A DNA stretch of 64,000 bases, taken from the NCBI GenBank assembly GCA_013433145.1, contig CM024181.1:4712001-4776000 (forward strand), written 5' to 3'. This DNA comes from Ascaris suum (lineage: Eukaryota > Nematoda > Chromadorea > Rhabditida > Ascarididae). Below are positions 1 to 13,564 of the stretch, piece after piece. The position numbers and the translations under genes were made by a program. Numbering within the stretch: the stretch's first letter is position 1; every line of letters starts with the position of its first letter. Under the pieces are notes generated by a model. The model was not told the DNA's origin, ran no database searches, and saw nothing but the letters and a program-made list of their open reading frames with translations.

Positions 1-766
1 ATGGAGAAATAACAGAATAATTATGGAGTATAGAGAAATTTGAAATATTTATTGAAGAAATTCGACCTCAGTATTAACTCTAGCTACCACTATTCTCTGA
101 TTTACTTGTTAAAAGATTAAAATTTGATGTTATCATCTCGTTCTCTACCGTCTTTGATGGCTAAACCATCGAATAGCATTTGCTAAATTATTTCACCTAA
201 ATACTTATACGCGACATACCTACTCTACTCAAAACGCTTCGTTATGCTAATGAAGATTGCAACTTAAGTAATGATTACTGATTAAATAATTATAGAAAGT
301 AACGATTATATGCTTTAATTACTTAAGTATTTATTCGTGCAGTGTAAGAATATAGTTGCTTATTTCCATTTCTTATGTTCTAACTAAAATTGATATAAAT
401 GTACACTACAGGAAGCGTAAATTGAATGAGTGGCAAATTCGGATATTGACAATTGTGTTGCCTTCTGTGTATGATGAGTACAACTGGAAAAACCCCAACT
501 CCAGTCTACTAGCATAGTTAAAAATTAAAAAGCAACCATCTAAGTTGTTTAATACAAATTATCCACCTATATTGCGTACTACAGATAAACTTGCAGCGAG
601 TTTTAATTAACTTTATAAGCCTTTAGCTATTGCTCGTAAAGCTTTATGCTTAAAGAGAGCTCGTTTATTTGATTGTTCTCTTAGCTGATTTTTCATGATC
701 GCTCAAACAATATTTTCTCAAGGTGGTAAGTATTACGCAAATACAATTAAAACGCAATTCAATAGA

Positions 767-1047
767 TCAAATGCTAAGAGTTTCGGAAATATTGTAAATA
801 AAAGATAAAAGAAGAGAGAGAAGTGTGTGAAGAAGAGTGGAATTAAAAGTGCCTTGCGAGTCGAGGAGAGTACTTTCAAGGAAGCGGACGTATTTCAAAA
901 GACGTTCTGCTTGTTGATCGTTGATTTCACCCAAATCGGGCACCTGATCGGCTAATGCGTCATTCAAATAGCCTTCCAAAAATTGTTCCTCTTCAGCACT
1001 CAACGGGATATCCACATTGTTAGCATCTTCCGAGTTATTCTTCACTT
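767..1047 (-). CDS. Candidate terminal exon, unknown acidic protein
   Basis: An open frame of about 92 codons follows a clean acceptor (TTTCAG at 1048-1053 on the minus strand), entering in phase 1 and running to a stop at 767. The first 60 or so residues are acidic and helical-looking (SAEEEQFLEGYLNDALADQ), while the last 25 are hydrophobic and may be read-through if an unseen donor lies near 850. It lies downstream of the stop codon at 2827 of the neighbouring minus-strand model, so it is either the end of another gene or an alternative 3' exon of the same one. I recognise no family. Confidence 0.4.
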
Positions 1048-2468
1048 CTGAAATTCATTATGTAATTGTGTCGGCCTTATAATACTTGACATAGAGGTTA
1101 TACACATAATTTACTGCTAATGATGTATGAAGATTCTCACTCAAGAGAGCAATTTCAGTCTAAATTTGGGTTTGGGGGAAAGAGGCGGGGAGGGGGTGGA
1201 AGGAGAGGGGAAGGAGAGAGAGCCCACAAAAGTGGACAGGCGTCAATTACGGTTTTTAAGCTGTAAGCTACGAAGTTCAGAATGGTCGCGTGTTGTCATT
1301 TCCTCTCTCCCTCAAATCTCGGTTGATAATATTCACTTACACCTCTATCTAGTTGAGAAATATATTTACAGATATTACCGTTTGCTGCAGTCATGTTGAA
1401 GTAAAATTACTGGGCTACCTATGAGGAGATGCTTAGGCATATTAATGAAATACGAGTAAGCATCTACCTTCTTGAACTACGCCGAAATTGCATAAATGGT
1501 TTGAGGGATGATTGCATTTTCCAACGGGATTTTGAAAAAAGAGAGATAAATGTGGGGAGCGAAAGGAGGAATGCAACGCGATACGCTATTGCTATCATAG
1601 GTATTATGGGCCCTCACATGTTTGCAACTCCATAGTGCAATAGCACCATCGCATACATATATGTGTATGTGTGTGTCCGTCTGTCTGTCCGACCCGTCTA
1701 ATTTCAACTCGATCACGAAACATGATGCTTAAAATCTGCCGCATAGTACTTTTCTACTTCACCTCTCGTTTTGACTTAGCAGCTCGGAAACGAGTTATGG
1801 ATATTTAAAAGGTGTCAAAAATTGCATGCATTTTATGACTTTCGTGATTTTATTTCGTATCGGTTGCGCTACATAAAATCGAATTGCTTTTTAGAAACCG
1901 GCGCAAACATTCGGATCAACTAAATGAGGATTGCACTATTCCACTCAAGAAAACGATTGGTCGGGTTGATGAAATACAAAAGCGGATATCACATCAACTT
2001 TTCAACACGATTCACCACTTTTTAAGAAATGACAGCAGCTGAATGGAGGTAACTCTCCCCTCACTCTCCCAATCAAAAAAAGCACACAATCTGCTTGTGT
2101 AGCCGATTCAAATCTGACGCTATAATGCATCACACTAAACATGAAGCTCGGCGTACGAGCCCATAAATGGTATGGTTTCCTCGCACTATATCTCTTTAAA
2201 TCAATACCTTCCCCGCTTCCCCACCTCCTCTCTTTCTCTCCTTTAGAATTCACTGACGCTCATGATTCAATGGTTTCTTGAATAACATAAGGGCACCTAT
2301 TTAACTGAAAGTATTCTTCTAGTGCATTCCATTTACAAATCGATATACTCTAGCACTCATTCATCATTCATCATTGGTTACATGTTTAAGTGCATTCTGA
2401 GCATATTTTAATATGCTATATTACTCGCAAAACAAGCCTGTAGTTAGCAAGTTCTTAATAGCCTAGTT

Positions 2469-2556
2469 CTAAACATCTGCAAGGTTGGGGCACTTAGATT
2501 TGCAAAAATTAGTGCCGTAATCTTTTTGCTGATCGGCGATAAAATCGAGTGATTTT
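2469..2556 (-). CDS. Possible short terminal exon, unknown
   Basis: A pyrimidine-rich acceptor (CTTCTTTTAG) is followed by 28 codons, including DFIADQQKDYGTNFCK, and a stop at 2469. The composition is protein-like but the segment is short. It could be an alternative last exon of the minus-strand gene at 2.8-5.9 kb, or chance. No family recognised. Confidence 0.25.
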
Positions 2557-2826
2557 CTAAAAGAAGATCGCAGGAGCCACTGTATCCGAGAAAAATTGAA
2601 TCGAGACATGTGTGACAACGATATGGTGGGACATTTGTGCGTAGCTGATGCTCTCTTCATCGAAGTAAATAAATAAATAAACAATAAACCTTTTTGCACA
2701 TTGTGTTAGCATCCACTTAATGGCCACCAGCATAATTTTCTGAAGATAATTTTCTTCTCGAATTCCGTTTTTTCCCTAACAAATGGTTCACTCAAGTAGA
2801 TGAAAGGCGATCTTAGTTAAACTCTA

Positions 2827-2979
2827 TCATGTGGAAGACAAACCAGGAAATGGTTGCTGGCCAAGGAGTCCAGCAGCAGCTTCGTGCAATTCTCTAGCCA
2901 ATGCTGCATCTGAATTAGCCTCATCGTCGTCCAAATTCGCTATGAGGCCATTCTTCTTCGATAATTCCGACTTCACGAT
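2827..2979 (-). CDS. Likely terminal exon of unknown minus-strand gene
   Basis: Acceptor GGATTTTTAG, then 50 codons and a TGA at 2827-2829. The product starts IVKSELSKKNGLIANLDDDE and is followed by a helical, alanine-rich stretch ending in a proline-containing tail. It is phase 0 in, matching 3053-3017. Confidence 0.5.
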   Translation of the reverse strand: MVKSELSKKNGLIANLDDDEANSDAALARELHEAAAGLLGQQPFPGLSST

Positions 2980-3016
2980 CTAAAAATCCAGGCATGCTGT
3001 CGCATGAACCTCTCAC

Positions 3017-3053
3017 ACTTCCTTCAAGATTTGCAGCTATTTTCGTTAGGTCA
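3017..3053 (-). CDS. Possible small exon near the 3' end
   Basis: Acceptor CATTTTTGCAG and donor AGT followed by GTGAGA enclose 37 nt coding DLTKIAANLEGS. Joining to 2979-2827 keeps phase 0 but needs a 37-nt intron. If that intron is not removed the frame stays open for about 30 more codons before a stop, so both forms are possible. Confidence 0.4.
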
Positions 3054-3942
3054 CTGCAAAAATGCTCATAATAAAGAATGAATTTGACTATTTCCAGAAT
3101 CGAATTGTTTCCATTGCCACTTTTGTATGACCTACTCTACTCGTTAACTTTAATCGCCGTAAAGCTAAAATAGAATCATTATCATGCGTTGCGCTTATGA
3201 GGCTTGGTCTGCTATCTTCTTTATCGAATTTAAAAGCCACTGCGATTGAAACGTTTACCAATACAAATCATTCAATCACTTTTTGCTGATCGTCGAGTCG
3301 AAATATAAAACTCTATAAATATTAAGCTTCAGGAGCAGTCAAACTATGTAATTTGATGGATGGATCAATTAGCCAACATTGCATTTCGTATAATCGCCTT
3401 TCCTCTCCATCCCTCGCACCCCCCCCCCCCCCTCCCCTCGCCCTCTTTCCTCCTTCTTTCTCTCTTACGATTTCATTTCTTAATGCTTGAATCGTTTATA
3501 ATAACGAAATGACGCTCAAGTATGAGCGCATAAGAGCTCGCTGCGATATTAATTATGTGCCAATGTGCAAATGCTTCACTGGCAAATCGTGTTGGCAAAT
3601 CTTTAATGCGGCAAATATTGAATCGCTCTTTTGGTTGAATGCGGGCAATAAACACTCGAGAGGGGCTTTTAGTGGGAACTATTTCAGGAAATTATTCATG
3701 AGCAATTTCACTTCAACTTATTGAATGCGTAATATTAGCATTTTACGCTTACCCGATCTTAGTTCTTAGTTTTATCTTTAGCTAATAAGTCGAACGATTT
3801 AATACAGTAAACATTGCCTTAAAATTTTTTTGATTTTGACTTTTTATTTGAAAATATATGTGAACTTCAAAATTTGCTTGAGATAGTGCTGAATAGTTAT
3901 TAATACTTATACTTGTAATTAAGGTAATCTCTACGCGCTCAC

Positions 3943-4135
3943 CTGAAGTAGTTGCCAAACATTGATCGGATTTCGCACATCACAAAAATCGGTATCATAT
4001 CGTAGTTGATAAGCCAGCGATAGTTTGAAATAGATGAGTAGACACTGTGTACGTGGACTGAGCCATTCATAGCCATCATCCTTCAAACGAGCCAACTGCA
4101 ATCGTAGCAACTCGCTTTGTACCTCGTCCAACGGA
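3943..4135 (-). CDS. Exon of unknown minus-strand gene
   Basis: 193 nt, preceded by a 43-nt intron and ending in CTTCAG followed by GTGAGC. The product is leucine- and arginine-rich (ELLRLQLARLKDDGYEWLSP) and ends NPINVWQLLQ. This is the longest and most convincing exon of the model; I do not recognise the family. Confidence 0.65.
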
Positions 4136-4178
4136 CTTGACAAAATTAGTGCGCTATCACCATTTCTCGTACACTCAC

Positions 4179-4219
4179 CGAAGAGCCCATCTGAAAGATA
4201 TGAGCAATTCCGAGAAGCA
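4179..4219 (-). CDS. 41-nt exon of unknown minus-strand gene
   Basis: A small exon between a very strong acceptor (ATTTTCTAG) and a consensus donor (GTGAGTG). Only phase 0 in and phase 2 out keeps the frame with both neighbours, giving CFSELLISFRWALR. Another open frame in the same stretch, which would extend the exon upstream, cannot be joined in phase to the next exon. Confidence 0.5.
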
Positions 4220-4559
4220 CTAGAAAATATTTATTTAACAGCTCTGTGTCTTTTGCTTTCTTGATAATAAGAAAACGCATTATGGTGGAAGAGAGCTTTA
4301 AGCAATGATGGATGCATGACGCGACTATTTGATTGCTCAAAAAATTCATTTACTTATTAAATTCCGTTTGGTTCTAAAACTCAGGTATTCCAACATTTAA
4401 GGAAGAATGTGCAACCAAGAATCTGCTTTCTACGAATGCTTTTTTGGAAACCTGAATCCAGGTGCATCATTCATCGCTTCTGAAATTACTCTGAAATCAT
4501 TCAATTGTCATCGGCTCCATAACTACCATTTCATCAATAGTCGCTGACCATTGGCTCAC

Positions 4560-4657
4560 ACCGTGGCCGAATAGGCTCGAATATGATAAACATAAGTATG
4601 AATATTTGACCAAACAATGAGCAGGCAAAGCATCCAAGGCACCAAGTTTCCGATGGC
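4560..4657 (-). CDS. Exon of unknown minus-strand gene
   Basis: 98 nt, entered in phase 1 after CATACTAAAG and left in phase 0 before GTGAGCC. It encodes GALDALPAHCLVKYSYLC and a serine-rich end. The phases fit the exons on both sides. Confidence 0.55.
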
Positions 4658-4848
4658 CTTTAGTATGAGTGAAATATGAACTCACAGATTGGTAGTCTAT
4701 AACTCGGCCGCTATCTGCTGGTTATCAACTGGCCCTAAAATATTTCCGCTTACTAACTAGAGCATTATCCAATCGCTCAAACCCAGTATTTACGAGGTAG
4801 CTGATGCCAGACACCTAATTCTCTATACCTGACATGTTAGAATCTCAC

Positions 4849-4954
4849 CTCGAACAATCTTGCCACAGCTGTGCACTATATTTGAAATTAAATTCTTCGT
4901 TTGCCAATCTAATCGATCATTAAATTCACACAAAAGTTCCCTAAGCATTGCGAA
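4849..4954 (-). CDS. Exon of unknown minus-strand gene
   Basis: Acceptor TATCGCAG, donor CGAG followed by GTGAGATT, 106 nt, phase 0 to 1. The product reads FAMLRELLCEFNDRLDWQTK and onward as an amphipathic helix. An ATG lies 21 nt upstream of the acceptor in the same frame, so this could alternatively be a first exon starting at 4975. Confidence 0.6.
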
Positions 4955-5360
4955 CTGCGATATTGATAATGTCATTTCAAAGTAAATTTAAACTGAATTA
5001 CCATATCTAAGCTATTCGTGACGTATTCATAATAAGGTGGTTATCCACTAAAATTTTGGAATACTCTTCATTGAGATTGATTGGAGAAGCTGTTTAATAA
5101 ACAGCATAAAGAAAGCGATTTCCATTATGTGCACAGTTAAATTGTAAAGGAATTCCGTAAAAACTAAATATATTCAATAAATGGGCATTGCATAACGATA
5201 TGTAGCCAAAGAATTAAACAAAAAATGAGGCGAATGCAATAATGTGAACCGTTTACAATCAATAATGATGGCTGATAAATGTTATTGCAACGTTGATAAA
5301 AACTATGCTTTTAAATTAACATCCATAAGGGGCGTTTTCTTCAATGAAACTGTTGTCATC

Positions 5361-5401
5361 TGAGAGAGAGAGAGAGGGAGAGAGAGAGAGAGAGAGAGAG
5401 G

Positions 5402-5442
<41 letters not shown>

Positions 5443-5454
5443 AGAGAGAGAGAG
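5361..5454. repeat. (GA)n microsatellite, interrupted
   Basis: About 94 bases of GA repeats with scattered GG and AAA interruptions, in an intron of the minus-strand gene. Confidence 0.95.
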
Positions 5455-5783
5455 TGATAAGCAACGAGGAAGGATATTCAACTTTCTGTGGTAATTTACT
5501 TGCAGCAGTTAATAAGAATTATAAGCATGGTTTAGAGCTCATAAAACACGATGGTGAGGAAAGAAAGCACTATGAAAATTACATAGCGACAGGTACAATT
5601 TTATGGTTCAAATTATCCAAGAAATGAGGCGAAAAGATCCGCAGAAACAATTGAATGAGTGAGAGTGATCGATTGAGCCCGTTGAGTTTAATGAAACGAT
5701 GAGCTACTTAATGATACCATCAGTCCTTTACTGTCATTGATAATAGGCGAGAATTTTGTCACTAAATGTAAAAAAAACTCTAC

Positions 5784-5870
5784 CTTCTCGGCTGACGTTA
5801 ACACACAGTATATTTTAATTTCTTTGCATGTCTCTCGATTTTCTTTGTCTATATTTGCTTCAAATAATAT
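5784..5870 (-). CDS. Exon of unknown minus-strand gene
   Basis: The exon has a strong acceptor (run of T then GCAG) and donor (GAGAAG followed by GTAGAG). It holds 29 codons exactly, phase 0 at both ends, with text such as ANIDKENRETCKEIKIYC. It is the most 5' exon I could place in this gene. Confidence 0.6.
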
Positions 5871-5874
5871 CTGC

Positions 5875-7331
5875 AAAAAAAGCCAAGAAATCGATAATCA
5901 AGTGCAGCCGTTTTAGCTGCTTTTTTTAAAACTTGACAGCCGATTACTTCTTTTGGAGGTGTTCCATATGGCTAATTCTTACGCCGACATAAACAAATGT
6001 CAAAGCTGTCATTAGGTAGCATATAGACGGCGAAATGAACAACTCTAAGTGAAATGAGATACACGCTATCTGAAAGGATACTGTGAGATAAAAATTTACG
6101 TCAATTTGAGGGACGACTATCAATTTTTCTCATTGAATAGAAAATAATTCGGAAATCCTATATATATAAGGATTTAATTTTCAGTCACATATTATCAAAT
6201 TTAATCTAGTTATTTGCACTAAGAAAAAACTTTTCAAATTATTTGATACATTTATTCGCCTTAAATAAGTTTTCTATATCTATCATGTAGAATCTATGAG
6301 AGTGACTTCTATCTCAGCTGAATCTAAGTTTTCGAGTATATCAAGCAAACAGTAATAAAAGCTCAATACTTTTCAACGATCATTAATGCGTTTCTATAGT
6401 TCAGCTAATTAATAATAAATTTACTATTCAGTTTGAATGATAATTAAGTGTCCGAGTAATTTTTTAATATTTTACCATATTTTTCATAGGGATACCCCTT
6501 AAAGATAGATGACATTATTGCTAGCACGAATAGAAATATTAGGATTGTGCACGTGAGAGGTATCTCATAGATAAATATAAATTACGAAGAGGAATTAGGT
6601 AAGGATCATTTCTCTTCACTTGGTAAATGCAATGATGCGCACAAAATATGAGCGATTCGATAGTGGCGTAATTTTGCGTGCTTTAATGCGAAATTACTGC
6701 TGATGACTTTGAAGTATTTGAAGCACATGCAAACCAACTTCAGAACGTTCCTTCAACACTACGAGCAACCTCAGGTCTCAATCCCTTCAAGCCGAAATGC
6801 GTCTTTGCAATGAACGTATCGCCTACCGCATCTTCACTTACGATCGACGGGTCAATTATTGCACCGAGTTATGAAATGCCTCTGTATGTGACTATAGAAT
6901 GCAAACACGTACAGCTGGGAGACTACAAGTCATTCATTCGTTCGTTCCTTTTTATGTGCGTCACAGAGGTGATCCGAATAAACTGTGCGAGAGTATTTCA
7001 AAAAACAAACGGCATCTTATAATGCGATAAAAGTGGAGCGATAAAGTTAGTGATAAGGAGAGGTGATAAGTGAGTTGGATGAAGTAACATTGTCCGAGGA
7101 CAGCAATTATGACGAACGTTGAAGAAGATTACTTTCACAGATATTTCAGCGTTCTATTGTATTGCCTCATCAAGCAGCTCCCGAAGAGTTTTTCATTACC
7201 AACACCATTCGAATACTAAAAGAAGTCTCTTGGCTGTGCACGTGAACTTTTTCTAACCAGAACAAAACCTATTGAAGAGAATTAAACGAAACCGTGCAAG
7301 GATTTGAAAATCTAAGGATTGGGCAATTCGG
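5875..7331. other. Intergenic or intronic, no supported exon
   Basis: AT-rich sequence without a well-bounded exon. A 43-codon plus-strand segment after an acceptor-like CAG at 6741 is open but isolated. The last few hundred bases probably hold the promoter and 5' UTR of the plus-strand exon at 7332. Confidence 0.5.
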
Positions 7332-7403
7332 ATGGCACTAACGACGACAAATGGGGAAGAAAACAAAGAATCAGATGCGTTAGATGTGGCTGGTGCTATT
7401 GAG
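7332..7403 (+). CDS. First coding exon of a plus-strand gene, unknown
   Basis: An ATG in the context GGATGG opens 24 codons (MALTTTNGEENKESDALD and onward, ending GAIE) and stops exactly at a donor, GAG followed by GTAAAC. The N-terminus is polar and acidic, so a cytosolic or nuclear protein is more likely than a secreted one. The following intron begins with a long (TA)n array. Candidate downstream exons are at 13407-13585, which also starts a long way off, so the link is only a guess. Confidence 0.5.
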
Positions 7404-7454
7404 GTAAACTAATTTTGGCATGTTAATATGCTTCATACTACTCGTATTAGTACT

Positions 7455-7556
<102 letters not shown>

Positions 7557-8494
7557 ATTTATATATATTATATATATTATTTATTTATTTATTATATTTA
7601 TTATTTATTATATATTTATTTATTTATTATTTATATTATTTATTTATTATTATTTATTTAGTATTATTTTATTGTTTATTTTATTATTATATTATATTCT
7701 GTTATTTTTATTATATTATGTTATTCTATTATATTACAAATTTAAAAAATGTAAAAGGTGCACAAACAATTTAAATAAATCTAAACATACTCCACTCCAT
7801 TAATGGAGCTTTTATCGAGAGCAAATTTTAAGATTAGATACAGCAGCACTCTGCCATTGGTAAACGAGCTTGATCTGTTGAACTAATGATGTGCTGAACA
7901 GCTCCGAACCCGATTTCAAAATCATTCGATTTGGTTGCCTGGATCACCATATATTACAATTATGCTCTTCGTATTATTTCTATACAAAATCGAAATGAAG
8001 ACTATAGCTGATTTCTTCTTGGCCGTCGCACTCTCCTTTCTCACGTTTTCCCTGAACGACGGTTTAAATGAAAAGTTTAAAGGATAGAAAAATGCACCCA
8101 AATTTTATGCAATGTATTTCTTCCTAATATTCGAGTATAAATGCTTCCCAACCGTTATTAGGAGCTAATGTAATAAAGGCTGGGAAAGGGGCAGACTATA
8201 CTTGATGATTTCCGGTAGCTCGAAAGCCATCCTCTTGAAGCAATTCTCCCATCTCAATGATAGCTTTTTATCCATTAAAGCCGTTCATTTATCGCGAACA
8301 ATGCGGCCAGCGTTGGAGTTTGATTTGAAAGTCTTATCGAACTCCTCCCTCATTTGAAATATTTATGGGCTCATCGACAGACTTTTTAGATGCTTAAATG
8401 TGATTTGGCTTATTCAGTGCAAGATTGTTGATTTGAAGCGTGCTAATTTCAGCTTGAAGCTTTTTGGCATACTGATTTCATAAACATTGATTTT

Positions 8495-8712
<218 letters not shown>

Positions 8713-11700
8713 GTGCATACATAATGCAAGCTTATGTGTGTTTTGGTGGAAACAGAAGTTAACTTCAAAGGAATGAAAGTGATACCTGAGATGCATGATT
8801 CATCCTCTTCACACAGGTCGTCAAGTAGATTACATCCTGAAAGAAGGCGTTTAACTTGCTACGGGTCATGACTATTAAATAAAAACAGCACTTCAATTAT
8901 TTTGATAATGTCACTCATTTCAGTTGCAATTTTTTTAGTGGTAGTTATTTTAAACAAATAACTTGGATGGAATGAGTGGAAAAAATTTTAAAAATTAATC
9001 GACAGATTAATTATTGAAATAAAACAAACGAAAGATTTAAAAGGATCAAAGAATAAAATGTTGTAAATAAAAGACATTACCTCTTTATACCTAAATGTTT
9101 TGTGTTAATTGATGTTAGCAATCTTTGAACAGCAAGGATATTTAGGCAGGGTGACCATATATGATTCGATGTCCCAACGAGTCCTTAACTTCATTGACCA
9201 AAAGTTAACAAACAAGAATTTTTTCATCAGTCGGGTTACAGTTATTCCGAGCGTGAATGAACACTGTTAAATCGGGCCTAGACTTGAGGCTATTACCTCA
9301 GGTAAAATAAGATAAGCAGAAGAGACATTAAATAAAACTCCTACAAATTGGAAAGTGCTAGTCCATGATTATCACACACTTCAAGGTAGTTAATTAACGG
9401 CAGACAACGTATATATGTAAAAGATATATGCGCGGTGTTTCCGATCAGTTGATTCAAAAAATAACGCCTAAAAAATAAAGCCTTAAGACCTCATTGCGCA
9501 TACTGTTTTTTTACCTACATAGGGGCAAAAGTTTTGGTTTATTGCTGCAGTTGAAAGATATTAAAATCAAGTGGAATTTCTCGTTGCAACTTGCATTCGG
9601 TTCGAAACGAATTTTTCTCCCCATATCAATAATGAGTTTGTTGCAATTTTAATCGCAAAAATAAGCAATCAACATCAGCTATTCGAAATGGTTGCTATTT
9701 GCGTTCATCAAATACGTCCAATAATTCATGGAAGTTTTTTTTTTCAGTGAAATTATTAAATCAAACCGGAATTGAAAATTTTTTTTAAAATATAAGTCAA
9801 GTAAAAAATAAATTTAAAAAAATACTCTAGTGCGTCTAATATACTATTATGAGTAGTCAGAAAAGCAAAGTAAATTTTAATAAAATTGCCAACGCATTTG
9901 CAGCAATATGTGTGAAACATTGGAAAATTTTCAGAGAAAAAGCACTTTCCTTTGCAAAATTCAAAACGAAATATACCTTAGAGGAAATATTTGATCATAT
10001 TTCGCAAATGAGACTCTATCTCAATCAAATAACGATATAATCTAAAACGAATGGAGATAATTTTGGATGGAATTTATTTTTATAAAAATCCCTTCTATAA
10101 AATCGCTAAAGTAGAGAAAGAACAAATAAATTCTCAACTCTAAAACTTGAAAAACCCTTTGTAAATTTCAGCTCCTAAAACGTTGTCGGCGATAATCCAC
10201 AGCTCACATATTTTAGAGCAGAAAAATTTTGTTTCAGAAGAAATACAAATTTCACATGAAAGCGGTTTTCACACACACCATACAAATTTCACAATTCACT
10301 AGCATACTTCCTGATCCGTCAATAAAAAAAAAAGAGAACTCTTAGAATTGAGTAAACTCTTTTCTTTTTCAACGTTTTTTCTGCTCCCAGGAATTCCTGG
10401 GAAAGCGAGTCGCGACAACGTCATGTGATCTCATGCTCCGGCGTTTCACTTGTGTATGTGCGCGATTGAATATGATTTATCACGCGGTGTCCTCAATCAG
10501 CTCTTGAGGAATTCAACTTGCGACCAGCGAATTTTGATCGGTATAATTGCAACGCCACTTTTGTCACCAGTCATCGCATTGTGCATGAATTATGAACTTG
10601 CTAAGAATGCCAAAAAGTTTGCATATTAATTCTTTCTCTGTTGTTACTTCAATAAAGTCTAAAAACAATTCTTTAAGCGTCAATTCCTCCTGCCAACGAC
10701 TGATTGCATAAGTGAAAGCGCCATAGAAAGTCTCATTAGTTTCTTGACATTTGAGCTAGAGGTTGAGATATTTCTTGACACTTGACATTTGCCTCAGTTG
10801 GTTGAGATATGCAATCGCTGTGTTCCAGCTGACTCCGGCCATAGTGTTCCATCTGTCCTCTAGCTTTTATGCTTCACCTCATCTCTAGCACGCTTCTTCT
10901 CTAACAGTGGGCAGTTGAGCGTTGCGCCACTTGATGCAATCAAACAAGGTATCAGTGAAGTACTGTCAGCAGAAACCTTCTTTTAACTTTTGATTTGTGC
11001 TACCGATGGATTTTGCATCCGGTTGCCGATGCCAAAACTTGAGCGTAAAAAGCATGTTTCGTGCCGGCCTCTCTGCATACACGTTTGCAACTACGAGTCT
11101 TCTTGAGAACGTAAATCGCTTTGTGCGAAGGTAACTATATTTACCTCAACTTTTAGTTCACGCCGATTACGGCAACACGCTTTGAAAGCATGAATCCTAA
11201 AATGATGCGATCGTTTTTGTGGTTGCGCGCTGAGCCGCATAAATGCCCGCGTAATTAAATTGGGAATTTCCGGTTGAGATCCCTAGAGGCAATTTGTGTC
11301 ATATAAAAGCATAAAAACATGAGACAAGCAATTTGTATTTCCAACCTCACCTGCACATAAATAGAGGCAAAATAGTTGAGGAAAATAAACAACGATAGAA
11401 GTGTACGCTAAGAGATAATTTTAAAAAACAGAAAATCTGCAATATATCATATAACTTAAACATAACTTTTGCTAACAATAAAGTATGCCTTAAAATGGTT
11501 TCAAGCTTATTGCAAAAAAAACCGAGAACATAACAGAAGAGCGGGTATACTGTTATTTCCTTTTTCATCTCGGCTCATTGCATCAAGCAGCTCAATAAAT
11601 TGCCAAAAATTATAAAATATGTGCGATCTAGTCATATTTCAATTTATATCGACACGAATATCTCATAAAAGAGTCGCTTTTCTAAATCAAGTGCTTACAA

Positions 11701-11726
11701 ATGCAACTCGGCAGGCAAAAAATGCT

Positions 11727-11918
<192 letters not shown>

Positions 11919-13406
11919 CACTGTAATTAATGGATCACTTAACAACATTTCTTTTTGTGGGTGCTACATTTTATAGGTAATATAGGCTGAAGGCGATTGA
12001 AGTGAACTTGAGAGAAGAAGCAACCAATGTATGAGGTTGTCATCTTCATGACTATGCTTTTCGATAGGAGAAAGTCCACCCGGAGAATGCTAAGGAGATT
12101 TAGAACTTTACTTAGAGCCTCTGATCTGATCATGCTTTCAGCATATAATAAACTCTTTATCTGGTTCCTTTCTCATTTCTTCTCCTCATCGCTCATTTTC
12201 AATGAGTTATCATATCATCTAACATAAAACATATCAATCAAATTGCATTAGAAATTTTCTGCCATTGCCTGAGCCAATTGCAATAGAATATGTTTCATAT
12301 TTAAGAGTTACAGTACGTAAAAATGATTGCGCTTTGTTCTCATTGGTTTCAATCTGCCGCAAAAATTCACTTCACGCGGCCTTCGATTAGCTTTTTTAGG
12401 CTCCCTTCTGAAAAGCAAACGACTCAAAAAAGACATCTAAATGCAAAGAAATAGCAAAAGAAAATTGTTTGAATAAAACCTACTGCGGTGCTTGTATGCG
12501 GCATAAGAGAAAATACTACAAAAGCTCCCTTTCCTTGGGATGTCACGGAAGAGATACAATGTGTTGTTTGATATTATCTGCGCTTAATTAACAATAATTT
12601 TTAGTGGATTGCAATAAAAATGATAAATCTTTGGCGCATTTTCAGAATTTTTCGGTATTTTTGTTCCGTTAGTCCTTAATTTATGCATGCAAATTTGTAA
12701 GAATACTGGAGATGGAATGGGAGCATACAAATTGGTCGAATTCGATTAGGTTACATTAGAGCAACCGGAAATTTACGTGCAAAATTTTTTAACGCCGAGA
12801 AATTACAGAATACCTCCTAAAAAAGGTCCGCAAAAGATGTAAAGGATTGTTGGCATAATTTGCGCTTTTGCAATTCTGCTCACAAAGCCAGTCGTTGCGA
12901 AAATAACAAAAGCTGCAATGTTCGCATAAATTTTATGCAGTTATTGCGCCTTCCTGATGGCCAACATTAGTGCAAAATGAGCATCCGATCGATGTGAAGT
13001 GCGCGCAACTTTTTGGCTATTTCAAATGCCTCTAACCCCTTGTGAAATTGGCAAATCAGTTTTGACTATATTATTGAAGAGGTCAGCAGATGATATAAAT
13101 CATACCGACCAAATTTCTCAGCTTCAGTGGTCCATCATACTGAAACCATTTGACTCTCAAACGGGGGATATGCATATGCAAATTTGCGTAAAGTATTCAG
13201 TGGGAAGGACAGTCGACAACAAAGAAGCGTGTAGTCGATTGTGAACCTTTCGTTGTCGTACAGCGGGCTGCCGATCTGTCTAATTCGATTCGACCATCTA
13301 CCGAAAAGAGAAAAATGGCCTTTTCTGAATAGCTGATTAAGAGCAATTTCCTCTAAGTCATTCAAATAGATCATTTGTTTCGTTTGTTGGCCACCAATGT
13401 TGTCAG

Positions 13407-13494
13407 CGATTTACATGCAACAACAAAATCGAATAAAGTGGTTGATGACGTCATCACTGCATTTGATAGTGACATCATTTCTTCAAAATTTGAA
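13407..13494 (+). CDS. Candidate internal exon, plus strand, unknown
   Basis: The acceptor GTTGTCAG leads into an open frame with good protein character (KSNKVVDDVITAFDSDIISS). I place the donor at GAA followed by GTGATA, which leaves phase 0 and joins the 21-nt exon at 13565. Without splicing, the frame continues to a stop at 13563, so it could also be a terminal exon. It may belong to the gene starting at 7332. Confidence 0.4.
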
Positions 13495-13564
13495 GTGATA
13501 CGTCAAAAATTACCCGAAGAAAGCATTATGCCTCTTAATATCCTCATAATTTTTTTTATTTAAG

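Larger units (their letters stand above)
2827..5870 (-). other. Minus-strand multi-exon gene of unknown family (gene model)
   Basis: Five consecutive exons, 5870-5784, 4954-4849, 4657-4560, 4219-4179 and 4135-3943, have GT and AG at each junction and keep one reading frame (phases 0/0, 0/1, 1/0, 0/2, 2/0). A likely 3' part is 3053-3017 joined to 2979-2827, but at least one exon is missing between 3943 and 3053 because the phases differ there. The product is helical and leucine-rich, without signal peptide or membrane segment in this part, so probably an intracellular scaffold or HEAT-like protein; that is inference. The 5' end is not identified and may lie beyond 6 kb. Introns range from about 40 nt to about 0.8 kb. 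Confidence 0.6.

Noticed and set aside
6744..6874. Plus-strand 43-codon segment after a CAG, ending at TGA
   Set aside because: Protein-like wording but no partner exon, and it lies in what is better explained as upstream sequence of the first exon at 7332.
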